From NCBI GenBank assembly GCA_003427395.1, contig BFEA01000778.1, positions 51,418-102,569 of the forward strand: a DNA stretch of 51,152 nt. Reading direction: 5' to 3'. Under the pieces are notes generated by a model that saw only the letters and a list, made by a program, of their open reading frames with translations, had not been told where the DNA came from and did not search any database. Of the stretch, positions 1-11,348 are shown in pieces (positions within the stretch are counted from its first letter, which is position 1; each line of letters begins with the position of its first letter). The stretch is from Chara braunii (lineage: Eukaryota; Streptophyta; Charophyceae; Charales; Characeae). The position numbers were made by a program, and so were the translations under genes.

Positions 1-1330
1 ACAGCAGAGCACAACCGGCCTGTGGCCGTGGTAGCCGCCGGGTTTGCCCTGGGACGCGAAAGTGAAGGGACTAGCGCAGTCATTTCTACTGCGCGCCGAG
101 TGCCCTTCTACTGAGTTATGGGTCGGGTACACAGACCAATGGTCACTGTTATAAAAAGACAAGGCTAAGAAAATGAAAGTAAAAGCGGAAATGCGGAAAG
201 GAAAATAGATGAACAGTTGAGAGCCTAGTCTATGTGAACTCGAGGCTGCTAATCGAGAAAACTCGACGTTCCATAGTCGTTTGTCGTTACGTCTCACTCA
301 AAGTTGTTATTTATTATATTTATTACTACTATTATTATTATTATATCTCCATCAGCTGATATCTGACGCGGTTCCTCTCTTTTCAGCCTGTCTTTTCGTA
401 GGGGGGGCTAACGGTTCAGGCGTTGAGTTCGGGCGGTGGTAATGTGGCCTAAGCAAGCCCAATCCTTCGTAAATCACCTGTACTGGACCTGCGCATCTAA
501 GCTCCGTGCAGTAGGGCCCCGGTAGCTGTATTGGAGACCAGGTACAATGGGGTCTGCGTGGACCTGTACGCTATTCAGGCGGTGGCCTGTGGCCTAGACT
601 GGCCCGATTCCTCTCATATCATCCGTTCCAGACCTGTTCGTCTGAGTCGCACGGTAAGACCCCAGTAGCCGTGTTAAGGGATAGATACAGTGGGGTCTGG
701 TAAAGGAAAAAGTATGAAAAGGAAAGTTGGGTTTTAATTTTTGTGTGTGGACTTACGTCGTTATTCAGGTGGAACTGTGGCGCTGAACAAAATTGAAGCG
801 TCGTCGTTTTCTCTCTGCGTTTATCATCATTATTACTTTTGTTATTATTGCTTAGATTTTCTATTCTCAAGTTTTTTACCTGTTGGCCTGTCCTTTCGCG
901 GGAGGCCAACGGTTCGAATTACGAGCCAGCTGTCCACGGCCTAAGTAGACCGACCTTGCATACACTGTCTGTGGAATGAGCGCCGCGCGGTTAGGCCCCA
1001 AAAGAAGGGCACCCGCGGCCGCATTGGTAGGAGGCTTATCACCCCCCTCGTGGAGGGTCATAAGCCCCCTCCTTGCCATCGGACATGGGTACCCGATGAA
1101 GGTAGGCCTGCGCTGCATTTAAAAAAAAGGGGGAAGTGACCTTTAGTACCTCGTTATGGGACCGCAACGCCGAACCTGCAGTCATATCGCTAGGGTCAGG
1201 GACTGACAAGTGCGAGTTTAGTTCGCGATCAACAGTTGGGTTTTGAGCTTGGGTATTATTTTCTAAAGATTAATTATTAATCTATTGTCCTAAAATTCTT
1301 GAAATACGGTAAGGTCTAAAAAGGACCAAT
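1..1330. repeat. Unassigned DNA with a diverged direct duplication
   Basis: No gene is recognisable here. Two segments about 500 bp apart share an order of short blocks. At about 380-480 a run of CAGCCTGTCTTTTCG is followed by GCTAACGGTTC and then GTGGCCTAAG. At about 876-975 the order is GGCCTGTCCTTTCGCGGG, GGCCAACGGTTCG and CACGGCCTAAG. Both are preceded by ATTATTATT-rich DNA. Between them, 485-560 and 628-700 share GGACCTG and GTGGGGTCTG-like blocks. This reads as an old, imperfect two-unit duplication. The short ORFs here overlap on both strands and look like chance. Confidence 0.45.
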
Positions 1331-1508
1331 CTAAGTCTCTCGTTCAGAACGCAGAGAGAGGAATGAGTCCGGATATCGTCCGCAGTCAGTCACCCGGTAG
1401 CACGCAGTCTGTACTGCAGGCTCCGGTGTAGAGGGGTGTGCCATTGGAAGTTGGTGATCTTGCGCTGCGCCGTTTACTGGGCTGAAGCTGGCTATTGAGA
1501 GAGCAGCC

Positions 1509-1946
1509 ATGGCGCTGCATGGGTACAGGCCCGGGTACTGGTATCCCCAGGTCCGTTGGAAGCCCGTGTCCGGGGAAGGGCCCTGGATTACCGTCATACT
1601 CAATTACGACGGTGGAGACGAACTGATACTGAAGATCAACGTGGAGGGAGCACGAGAGGGGGAGATGCGGACTAACCCGAAGCTGCAGGACACGATTTCG
1701 GAGGCGAGAGACCGAGCGGAGAGAAGCTGTAGACGGGAGGAAGTGACGGCGAGGCTGCGGATAACGGTGGCTTACCACGAGACTAAGACCTCGATGGACA
1801 CTGCGGACCTGGAACAGGTCCACCAGGACAGAGACTCGGGAGGGGAAAGTGACATGAGTGACGTAGACCGGGAGACGGATCTCAAGTTCTGGAATAGACC
1901 AGGAGAGATCAAGAGGCACCACCGAGCTGTGAGGCCAGTGGAATAG
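1509..1946 (+). CDS. Hypothetical protein, 145 codons, unrecognised
   Basis: An open frame of 145 codons starts at ATG 1509. I do not recognise the family. The product is hydrophilic. Its N-terminal third is rich in Gly, Tyr and Trp, and the rest is a highly charged Arg/Glu/Asp stretch that could be helical. No signal peptide, membrane segment or metal-binding motif is visible. The last codons and the stop lie inside a 22-bp tandem repeat, so the C-terminus is probably accidental or the true gene uses a splice site before it. The opposite strand also has a 178-codon ORF over the same bases, which weakens the case. Confidence 0.25.
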   Translation: MALHGYRPGYWYPQVRWKPVSGEGPWITVILNYDGGDELILKINVEGAREGEMRTNPKLQDTISEARDRAERSCRREEVTARLRITVAYHETKTSMDTADLEQVHQDRDSGGESDMSDVDRETDLKFWNRPGEIKRHHRAVRPVE

Positions 1947-1990
1947 GGACCTGAGGCCAGTGGAATAGGGACCTGAGGCCAGTTCTCGAC
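1931..1990. repeat. 22-bp tandem repeat, about 2.5 copies
   Basis: The unit GAGGCCAGTGGAATAGGGAC plus CT begins at 1931, 1953 and 1975. The first two copies are essentially identical and the third breaks off after GAGGCCAGT. It overlaps the stop of the ORF at 1509-1946. Confidence 0.8.
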
Positions 1991-2126
1991 AACTGACGCC
2001 GAGGGGCCGCGGGACAGGAGAGAAACAGGGCAGAGGGAAAGGACGTGTGTGAGAGAGCAGAGGCCAGAGGTCAATGTGTGGCCGTTCCGAAAAACGGAGA
2101 AGGAGAGGCGAGAGCTGATCGTATCA

Positions 2127-2707
2127 GTTGACGTCAACTCGTGTTTTCACGCAACAACGGGTGATGTCGATCCTCTCTATGCTCAGACAGAGAAAAGAGA
2201 GAGAGAAGAGGGAGCGGGATGTGTATGTTTGGTGATGCTGACGTCAACTGGACTGCAGTGTGTGACGATCCAGGAAAGTGACCGTAACGAGCGGTGCATA
2301 CAAGTGTGGGTGAAGCAGGACATGAGCCTGCAGAAGGCGACTGACGTCAATCGCTGCACCCTCGCTCGCGCGGCGTGCCCACACCAGCGACAGTGACGAA
2401 AAGATAAGGGAAAGAGGATCTTGCCTGAACAGGGTGAACACTACTCGTCAAGAAAGGTTAATCCGCGGGGTGTGGTGTAGTTTGCCATTCAACCCGCTTG
2501 CCGCGCACTGAGTATGGTCCGTCCCTGTCTTGGACACAGATCAACAGTCCTTCGCTTGTACGTGGACTGCAGTTACCTGCCAATTAGCGAGTGACCAGCG
2601 AGAGGTCGAGTTGTGACTGTGAAGGGGATACGCAGAGAGAGAGGGCTCGGGCACGACAACGAGTATTGGTCGACTCCGGCAGGGAGGACAGTGTTGATGT
2701 CAACACT
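2127..2707. promoter_or_regulatory. Cluster of TGACGTCA-type palindromes
   Basis: Four related palindromic words occur within 600 bp. GTTGACGTCAAC lies at 2127-2138 (perfect 12-bp palindrome), TGACGTCAAC at 2239-2248 and TGACGTCAA at 2342-2350. AGTGTTGATGTCAACACT lies at 2690-2707, with arms of 8 bp around a 2-bp centre. TGACGTCA is the classic bZIP/CRE binding core. No downstream gene is convincing, so any regulatory role is inference. Overlapping ORFs of 60-120 codons in 1,950-2,810 are not supported. Confidence 0.35.
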
Positions 2708-2809
2708 GGCGCTACAGAAAACCTCGGTCCTCACTCTCCTGGCCGACACCGTCACCTACACGGGTCTGTGACCAGGGCGCGCCATGTGCCGCATGGTCCT
2801 CGAAGCTGA

Positions 2810-3737
2810 GAAGGGTGAGCCTCTAATGGAGAGGGGCGTTGGTGCATGCGGATCGCGCTTATGGGGGGGGGGGGGGAAGTCAGAGCTCCGTGAAGTGATC
2901 AATATGTAGACGAGTGGTTGGCATCATTGACTTCTTCCCCTTGCGTTCCTTTTCTCATTGGACTGTGGAGGCTGGAACTGTTCTTGGCTTGCTTCCTGGT
3001 GCTAATTCCGGTACTCTGAGTACATCTCCGCGCTTGTTGACTACCTGTTAATCGAGTTACATGAAAAAAAAAAAAAAAGAGGTTTATGTGAGAGAGACCT
3101 TGGAACCTGGCTACGAGGGTGTTGAACGAAGGTGAGGGCAGAATCATCAGGTAAATCTGACCCTTGCGGTGAATGTGGTTCAATCTGCCCTCGTGCTGGT
3201 CTCGCCAAAGTAGTTAAGAGTTCGCAGAACGATTTGCTGTTGCCAACTATCGTAACTCAGCATATGTTTGGTAACCTGTTTCGAGTCGTAAGCATCAAGC
3301 AAGTCACTGATAGAGAACGAGTGGATTTAGGCGTAATTGCTAGTGTGAGGAAATAGCCACTTCTGGAGTGATTGCACCGGCTATTCGACAAATGTAGTGA
3401 TTAGTAGCCGATCATTCTCAGTTCGTTTAATAATCAGTCTGTTGAAGGTAGCTTGTGCTTTTGATCGCCACTAATAACCTACGTGAGGGCTGATCCAATA
3501 ATCCACTCACGGAGTTAGTGGATTTGAAGTCTTTATCGAACTAGGCTAAACGTATGCAAAGGCAGGGTCACCTCCTGCACTCTTGCGAGACTTTCCGATC
3601 TTACATCCGTAATGTACTCTTACGATCGAGGCAATTACGAGTCGTTATTACAATAACCATCGAAGGGACATCAGCCTATTGGACGGAGTTTACTCCCCTT
3701 GTAAAAGACGAAAGTCTCTAAGTTTTGAAAATCTCAA
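2810..3737. other. Gene-free stretch with homopolymer runs
   Basis: I see no gene. It contains a run of about 13 G near 2,863-2,875 and a run of about 15 A near 3,064-3,078. A 74-codon plus-strand ORF at 3132-3356 has a few CxxC pairs but no recognisable domain and was not called. Confidence 0.5.
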
Positions 3738-3880
3738 AGTAATTGCCCCCGTGACTTGCATGTTTAACCATGATGTTTAATGAGGAAAAGCCGCGCAATA
3801 CTCAGAACAGAGTAATTGCCCCCGTGACTTGCATGTTTAACCAGGATGTTTAATGGGGAAAAGTCGCGCAATACTCAGAA
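3738..3880. repeat. 73-bp tandem duplication
   Basis: Unit 1 covers 3738-3810 and unit 2 covers 3811-3880. Both start AGTAATTGCCCCCGTGACTT and end in CGCGCAATACTCAGAA. They differ at three internal bases and at the junction, so the duplication is fairly recent. Confidence 0.9.
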
Positions 3881-4547
3881 AAATTGCTTATTTACTCGTC
3901 CGGTTTTTGATTGACGGGGACTAGCGTTGCATTTAAAGATACTGAGTCGGGTATGAAGAGGAAGTCAATAAGCGAGTGTTAACCCAGAAATTCCCCTACT
4001 TTTGTCGGGAATGAGGTCTAACGAGACATAAGAGCAGAGTCTGACAGTTTTAATGTAAAGCCTGTAAAGAGACAGGTTTAGAGGGGGTCAGGCGAACGTT
4101 GAAAATAACGAAGCCCTTGTCTGTGGAAACTGTGGACTATGTCACCTTGTTGTCTGACCAGCTGATACCTGCGAAATGCGAAGTGGGAAATGAACCTTTT
4201 GGATGCAGTCTCCTGATTAAGTGAACCACATAAGGCAGACCGAACTGGCGCTCGAACGTGCCTCGAGTGCTGAATGCCTGCCTTCAAGCACAGGAATCTG
4301 AGTGGACGGATTGCCCATCGGGCGCCAGCCCTTAGGAATCTGACACTCTAGCTCGGGTATGCAACCTACGTTTAGTGAGAATCTTCGCTTTGCTCATTGC
4401 TTAACTTTCTGTAAGCAAGGCAGTTACGAGACATTGAGTGTTAATCTTTTGATCTGAAAAGTTGCAGGTAAGGGCCGTTGGTAGAGGTCTCATTGAACTC
4501 ACTAGGATCAACGACTGCGTCATAGCATTATCCCTGTGTCTTACTGG
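3881..4547. other. Unassigned flank left of gypsy copy A
   Basis: No gene or LTR is seen. The 3' LTR expected beyond the integrase of copy A is absent: nothing resembling the copy A LTR start (ACCTCACGCC on the plus strand) appears anywhere in 1-4,547. A minus-strand frame runs on past 4,548 to 4,401, but its protein no longer matches the gypsy family. Confidence 0.5.
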
Positions 4548-5072
4548 AAGAAAAGGTGGGGGAATATACGCATATATCACCGCCCCGCGTATGTTGTCAC
4601 CCTCTCTCTGCTTTAGTCCCTCATTCCAGCGGTAGTCCCGAGCCCTTTCATTGGCCCTCCTTCGATCTTCCTTGGTGAAGTTCTGGAGGGGGTTACCCAC
4701 TAGGGTAGCGATCAAGGCAATATCCGTACATACCTCTGCCCTTCTAAACCTTCGAGTATTTTCCAACCCTTCTAATGTGGCGTCTAAAAAGCGAGCCTCG
4801 GTCGGGATCTTATCAACCTGACAGAAGGGGCACAACCAAGGCTTACTGTCATTTCGGTATTGGATGCACGAGCCGTGGGCTCGTGCGACACACTGTCGAC
4901 AATCTACCCATTCCGGCGATGACTCCGCATATCCCTCTCCGCTAGGGCGCATGGGGATCGAGTATACGCGAGAAATTGCTTCGCAAAAATAACAAAATTT
5001 ATCAGGCAGGGAGAGAAGAGATGAGGAGGAGAGGGGAGAGAGAGGGGTTGTAGGATTACCTCCGTCACCCAT
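4548..5072 (-). pseudogene. Gypsy copy A second ORF: PHD-like finger and linker
   Basis: This frame is +1 relative to RNase H and starts at ATG 5070-5072, which overlaps the upstream stop. A Cys8-His-type cluster lies at 4821-4994: CxxC, 27 residues, CxxC, then HxxC after 4 residues, and CxxC after 11. The last pair sits in PWLCPFC, so a Trp two residues before the cysteine matches the PHD-finger signature. PHD fingers read histone tails, so a role in chromatin targeting of integration is a reasonable inference. After it comes a linker shared with the plus-strand integrase at 30,636. The frame then departs from the family before the HHCC and catalytic core. Confidence 0.6.
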
Positions 5073-8000
5073 TGCCACCCGCCTGCTTCTTGCCACGAGG
5101 GAGAACTGCCACTTGTCCGTACTTGGGCCCGTTCATCGACTCCGGTTCCTTCTACGGGACGATCTCTTCCACCTTAGGCACTTTAGCTGGTCGATGCAGA
5201 CGTGTCAGCCCGCTTGCGCTCCCGTGTCTCTCCGTCTTCCGATGGATGATGTCGAAGTCGTACTTTTGTAGGCGCACTGCCCATCGGCCAATCATGCCCG
5301 TGTAATTAGAGAGCATCTTCAATGCTAACAGAGGCTCATGATCGGTGACAAGGAGGAACTTCTGTCCGTACAGATACGGATGGAAGTGCTGGATTCCCCA
5401 CACTACTGCGTAGCATTCGCCCTGCGGGGCTGAGTCATTCCTTCGCTCGTCTGGTACTGTTCGTGACGCATACTCGATGACATGTTCGCGGCCATCATTC
5501 CCCTTTTGCGCTAAAATAGCGGAAATAACCTCCGATTGCCAGTCCGTGATGAGAATGAACTGCTTCAAGGGGTCCGATCGGATCAAAATAGGTGTCGTTG
5601 CCAGGGCTTCCTTGAGAGTCGCGAAGGCCTGCTCGCACTCCATGTCCCAACTGAGGGGCTGGTCCTTCCGCAGCAGGCTCGTCAAGGGTCGTGCAATCGC
5701 GGCGAAGCCCTTGATGAAACGGGGATAGTACGAGGCCAACCCCAAGAAGGCTCGAACCTGCGTTAGCGACGTGGGAACAGGGGGTTTTTTCACCACCGCG
5801 ACCTTTCTCGAGTCCGACCGCAATCCTCCACGTGTCACAACGTAGCCTAAAAACGAAATTTCCGAGATGAAAAATTCGCTCTTCTCAAGCGCGATCTTGA
5901 ATCCAGCATCTCTCAGAGCACCTAATGTCCACTCGATATGCTGTGCATGGTCATGATAGGTCTCCGAATAAACCAGGATGTCGTCCATGTACACGATGAC
6001 TCAGAAGTTGATCATTCCCTGCGTTAACCGTGTCTCGTTGACGAAGTTCTGAAACGTGACGTTCATGGCCCGCTGAAACGTGGTCGGCGCATTGCAAATC
6101 CCCAATAGACATCGAACTCATTGCTACATGCCTTCAAACAATGCGAAGACCGTCTTCGGCTGATCTTCCTCCTTAACCAGAATGTGATGGAAGTCATGCC
6201 GAATATCAAACTTACTGAAATAATTATCACACCCAATCGCATCCAGTAAATCATCAATCCGGGGGAGGGGGTTCACATCTTTGATCGTGATATCATTCAG
6301 CTTACAATAATCAATGCATATGCGGATCGATCCATTTTTTTTTCGGTACCAATACTACCGGGAAGGACGATGGTCCGGTGGTGGGTTCAATCCAACCGCT
6401 TGCTTTGAATTATCGAATCCGTTCGAGAGCCTTTTTCCGCTCTACCAAGGAATACCTGTAAGGCTTGCAGTGAATTGGGGAATGGTTTCCCGTCTAGATT
6501 TCGTGCTGTATGACTAACGACAATCCAATGTTTGTGTCTGTCACACTAATCGCTCCTTTGTATTCTTTCAGGATGTCTGTGATTAGGTGGTGGATTTCGT
6601 CGGGTATGTATCGAGGTACGTGCAACTCGTATGCCTCGTCCCATATCCGCACATCGATGTGTTTCGTATTCATTCGCTTAGTATTTTCCGACAGGGGCGC
6701 GGAGATGAACGAGTTATCGGATCGCCGGGAGAACACTGTCGCCATCATTTGCGCATCCTCTTCTCGGATGGCCACGTGTTCTTCAGGCGTCACTTCGTCT
6801 CGAATGTCCTGCCACGACACGGGTTTCGTGGCGATCTTGATTCCGAATCCATTATCGAGGCGCTCAGGGGTTCCAAAGAGTTTATCTTTGCCCCCAATCG
6901 CAACAATCAAATTTCTTTTGCGGGTGTCACTTCAGGAGATCCGTGAGTGCCTTTTGTCGTTATATCGGGCAAGAAGAGGGGAGATCCCTTCGTACAGGGT
7001 TCGAGGAGGTTCCAAGGAATCGACCATCCTTGAAATCTGTAGGAGAGATTCTCCTATAATCATTACCTTTGTTCTTTGTAAATCTTGGTTTGCTCTGCTT
7101 GGGGCTTCAACATTCACCCGCTGCACGGCAGAGCTGGGCACCAGGTGCCCTGAGCCGCACTCACCTGGACCCACCCGACCCACAGGGTGATGGGTCGGAT
7201 TTAGGGTCTACATGAGTTGTCTTGGGTGGGTTATGGGCGGGCACAGCCAGCATGCCTTTTTGGGTGACGGGCGGGTGAAGATTTGACCTGGGTCACCCGC
7301 TGGGTGGGTGGCAAGCGGGTGATGTCTTGGCCTGGGTCACCCGACCCATAGACCCAGGATGACCCGAAAATTATGCACCCCCCCCCTCCCCCCTCCCTTG
7401 TGTAGTACGTCGGACTTGAGGTTGAGAGCCAAAGAAGAAAGTGTCTGGATTCTTACCCAGGTCCTGATAAAGTAACGCGGAGTGCTCCAGAAGTGCAGGT
7501 GCCCCTTGACAGAAAAAAAAAAATATTGATGTACTTTCCTTAGAGATGTTCGAGTCTCATTGTTGATGTTGCGGTTATTTTAATAATAGGATTTCGGATG
7601 TCTTTGTTGCAATGCTATGTTTCCGATGAAATTGTGATGGTGTAAGGGACAGGCATGGGCAGGTGTAGGCTGATGCGGGTGGGTGTGGGTGAAGAAAATT
7701 TAGGTATTGGTCGTGGGCGGGTGATGATACTCTTACGGGTGCGGGCGGGTGTGGGTGAGGACTTTTTCGGGTCACGGGCGGATCNGGCGTGGGGCTGAAA
7801 TTTCAAAAAATATTTTAGGTGGGTGGGGTCATCTAAAAGTAAAAAATAAAATTATTGGGCCGGGTGGATGGGGAAGGAAAAAAATTGGGCGGGTTGGGCC
7901 GAGGGTGAAAGAAAAAAAAAATTGTCCACCTCTGCTGCACGGGGTAATAAATACGTTCTCGTGCCATCTTATTTAGGGATCATTATCATCATCGCTGTTG

Positions 8001-10180
8001 TCTGCGTCCTTGGGCCTCTTCCCGTTGTCCCAGGTAAACATACGGAGGGTCCCTGTCATCGCGGGAGAAACTCGCGGGGTTATGTTAGCGGTAGTACCCA
8101 GAGTCAGTCTCATAGGTACAACATAGGGTTTGCCTCCCGTATTTCGGAGGACAATCGATCGTCTTTCGAAGTCCAGATTGGCTCGCAGCGCTACCAGGGC
8201 GGGAAGGCCGAAGAGAACGTCGTAAGTATTGACATCTAATACTACGACATCTCCCAAAGCATGCACCTTCCCTAATGGAAATGCAACATTGGTCATCCGT
8301 CCCACCGTTTTAATCTTTTCTTCGTCTGCGGAAACGAGTTGATCTCTTTCTGTGAGCATAATTAAATCGTTCTACCTTCCTGCTCTTTCAACTACTCGTA
8401 GCGGAATAGCCAAAACAACGGCTCCTGAATCGATAATTGCATTATACGGGACTCCCCATACTTCGATATCGCATTCCGCGGATTTCCATGGGATAGGTTT
8501 GATTCGCAAGAAGTGATCACTTTCTGTATTAGCCCTATGCGTATGGGATCGAAAGCGGCTGCGGCATTTTCGTCTAGCATTGGTCCTTTCTTTTTTGTGT
8601 TTGCTGTTCGGGCAAGGGCTTTGCAACATACGTTCGTTAGCCTGTTCTGATATCGAAAGTAGATGACCGATCGGAAGAGGAATCCGATGATCCAATGCTC
8701 AGACGATGTTCAGAACATCGATTTCGCCAGTGACGAAAGTGGGTCCTCCCAACTCCATCTCTCCGGGAGAAGGTCGCCACTCCGCCACTTCTTTCTGTTC
8801 CGGCGCTGGTCTAATGGTTCCAATCATTCCAAACCCCGGATACCCAAGTGATACATACTGATCTAACGGAATGAGCTCAGCAGCCTCCTTTGTGGTAGCT
8901 AGCACACTTCCTCCGCCTTCCGTTTCTTCCATCAGGGCTCCTACCCGTCCAGGTCCGTTAGCGATGGGGGTTGCAGCTACTGGTGCGGCTCCGACTCGTT
9001 GTTGCGGGGGTCGGTAAGGGCAATCTCGAGCCATATGCCCCGGTTGATGGCATGTGTAACAGACGTTCAGATTGCCCGTGGCCCCTCCGAGAACAGGTGT
9101 CGGGGCCAGTCCTTGTTGGATTGGGACGGCACGTACAGCGTTGGGCCGCATATTTCTCATCATAGCTCCCGACCGAGCATTATGTTCTCGCTGTTCCTTT
9201 TTGCTTTCTTGGATTAGGCTAATTAGTGTTTTGGTCAACTCCAAAATGACGGTTGATTCATTCGACCGTACAGGATTCTCGATCGGTGGTGGGGGTGTCG
9301 TCGTTACAGGTGCTGGCATCACGGGGACGGGCACGCCCGTAATCACACTCGATGTTGGTCGTTTAGGGGATATCTGCTCCAGATAGGTAACAGGACCTGA
9401 CACAAACCCCATGTTTTCGAAGTTCAACTTGTTTTGCAACGCGGCCAGCTCAGCCTTTGCCCTCACAAGTTCGGCCAACTCTCCTTCCTTCGGATAGTCT
9501 TCCCCTTCTAGGAAACTCGCAGCAAACTTTCGTTCTATCTCTTCTGCAGCGGCCATGATCTGTTACAGCGTATGACTGATGGGGGAGAACTGTTTTCGCA
9601 GTTTAGCTCTTATCGTTCGGCTGCGAACTCCGTCAATAAACAAATATCTTCCTACTTGCTCGCCTCGCTCCGTTTTTACGAACATCCGGTAAAACCGGTT
9701 TCGATATTCCGTGATGGATTCGAGGGGTTTTTGGACTCAATCTTTAATCATAATGAGCGCTTGTTCTGAATGGATATAATCAAACCGATTCATAAAGTCT
9801 CGCTCGAAAGTTAGAAGATCCACCCATACATAGGTACTAAACCAATGATGGGCGTCCCCTCCTAATCGAGCGGAGATGTTCACCTAAGCTTCGTTCTCAT
9901 CATACTGCCGTGCTCGGAGCGTAGCTAACCATGCTCCAACAAGATGATGTGCAAGATCTAACAGATAGATATCTGGTGGCGTCATAGGAGCTCGTGCACA
10001 CAGTACAGGTTGATTAGGATTTTGCTGGGGATTTGGGTTCTGTAGGGGGTTCTGTTGATTAACATTTATGTTGGCGGCCCCTCGATTAGCCGATCTGCTT
10101 CTAGTGACGACGGGGTCGCGTTTATGCGCATTCCGGGGTCGAGGTCGCCCTCGGTTAGCTAGATCGCTTAATTATCGTGC
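5065..10180 (-). pseudogene. Gypsy copy A gag-protease-RT-RNase H
   Basis: Gag spans about 10,180-8,700. A CCHC zinc knuckle (CxxCxxxxHxxxxC) lies at 9020-9061. Protease has DSGA at 8420-8431. RT carries FSKFD near 6,220 and YMDD at 5980-5991. RNase H follows, with the expected acidic residues in ITDWQ, QGECYAVVWG and LVTDHEPLL. The frame is constant from gag into RT, but it contains several in-frame stops: after HTL just before 9556, a TAG at about 6,494 and a TAG at 5152. A one-base insertion in an A9 run near 6,336-6,344 shifts the frame before the RT core. The hAT-like element splits the protease-RT linker. The open reading ends at TGA 5065-5067. Confidence 0.85.
7129..7934. mobile_element. 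hAT-like non-autonomous DNA transposon in copy A
   Basis: The 8-bp sequence CTGCACGG flanks the insert exactly, at 7121-7128 and 7935-7942. Terminal inverted repeats are CAGAGCTGGGCA on the left and, reverse-complemented, CAGAGGTGGACA on the right (10 of 12 match). An 8-bp duplication and CAGAGGTGG-type ends are hallmarks of the hAT superfamily. The interior has no transposase. Both flanks are packed with GGGTGGGT, GGGTCACCCG and GGGCGGGTG words, which are candidate subterminal transposase sites. One ambiguous base is at 7785. Removing the insert rejoins the gypsy coding sequence. Confidence 0.9.
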
Positions 10181-10210
10181 GGTTAGTCCTATAAACCGGC
10201 CACATGTCGA

Positions 10211-10222
10211 GCTCTGATACCA
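10211..10222 (-). promoter_or_regulatory. Primer binding site, tRNA-iMet type (copy A)
   Basis: The minus strand reads TGGTATCAGAGC, the standard complement of the initiator-tRNA-Met 3' end used to prime reverse transcription in many plant LTR elements. It sits between the LTR and gag, as expected. Confidence 0.85.
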
Positions 10223-11024
10223 ACCTCACGCCCAGAGCGACTTCCTGATCGGAGGAGGATGTGGGTCTGGAAGTGCGAAAAGGGGTGTGCCAAGGATTTT
10301 TGGAAAAGTGGGGGTGGAGTCCCAGGTCAGAACTGGGATCTCCTGTGGCAAGGTTCTAAGGGGCACGGGTGCAATAAGGCTAAGGGCAAGTTCCTTCCGG
10401 TCGGTTGGCGTTTATGCCGTGCAGCATGAGGCAGATGGCATGCGTGGTGCTTTCAAGGCTGTCTGCTTTGTCTGTTTTGGGGGCGACGATTTAGGGCGAG
10501 ATCTGCCCGGAATGGCTGTGATTCTGATGAGTCGGACCTTTAGGGGCAGCCACGTGGCGTCTGTCGTCGCGTGTTTGGGTTAGGCCCTCTGGTTTTCGGG
10601 GCTCGTCGATTGCCGCGACGCCGGCAATTTCCGCAAGGCGTGCTGGGCCAATACTCCGCGATGGAATTCCACGGTACCACCGTAAGTTGGTGGTACGGGA
10701 GGAGAAGACGAAAATGAGGGAAATTAGTAGCGATAACAACGAAGACGGGGGATGTGAAGTAGTGCGAGTTGTCCGAAGTGGGAGAATCGGGACACCTTGA
10801 GTCGTGGGTCGCAGCGCAGTGAAACTCCCTAGGGCACAATCGTCGATCGATTCTCGGTTGGGCAGGGGAATTCCAGGTGTCTTTGTTTGAGACACTCGTT
10901 CACCCTAGGGTTAAAATACTCTGGATCCCACGACGAGTCTGAGTCCCTCGAGTTCGCCATCTTATCATTGTGAAGCCGTGAAATTCCTTAGCGCGTGGTT
11001 GCCCGGCTGGGGAATTTCCGAGTT

Positions 11025-11348
11025 CGTGTAGACTGCGCGAACTGGATCGCACTTACACGTGTTCACACGGGATGATCGCTTAATTATCGTTGCAGAAATT
11101 TTGTGCTTGTCCCGATAGTCGACGATTGCGANNNNNNNNNNNNNNNNNNNNNNNNNNNNNNNNNNNNNNNNNNNNNNNNNNNNNNNNNNNNNNNNNNNNN
11201 NNNNNNNNNNNNNNNNNNNNNNNNNNNNNNNNNNNNNNNNNATTTTGTGCTTGTCCCGATAGTCGACGATTGCGATCACCGCGTGTGAGTACGTGTAGAC
11301 TGGGCGAACTGGATCGCACTTACACGTGTTCACACGTGATGATCGCTT
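11025..11348. repeat. Internal LTR repeat around an assembly gap
   Basis: The run of N (11132-11241) is flanked by two copies of the same 33-base sequence (about 11,099-11,131 and 11,243-11,275, starting TTTTGTGCTTGTCCCG). The blocks at 11,025-11,080 and 11,294-11,348, carrying GGATCGCACTTACACGTG, are near-identical too. Either the LTR has a tandem repeat that the assembly could not span, or the gap was closed with a duplicated end. ACACGTGT (a G-box-like CACGTG core) recurs here and near 11,450. Confidence 0.75.

Noticed and set aside
3132-3356. Small CxxC-containing ORF
   Set aside because: The cysteines do not form a known finger and neighbouring frames are equally open.
5072-5766. Plus-strand ORFs of 76-83 codons opposite RNase H
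   Set aside because: They are antisense shadows of the well-supported minus-strand RT-RNase H.
6063-6257. Minus ORF of 64 codons in copy A
   Set aside because: It is a shadow. The RT motifs FSKFD and FHHILV lie in a different minus frame over the same bases.
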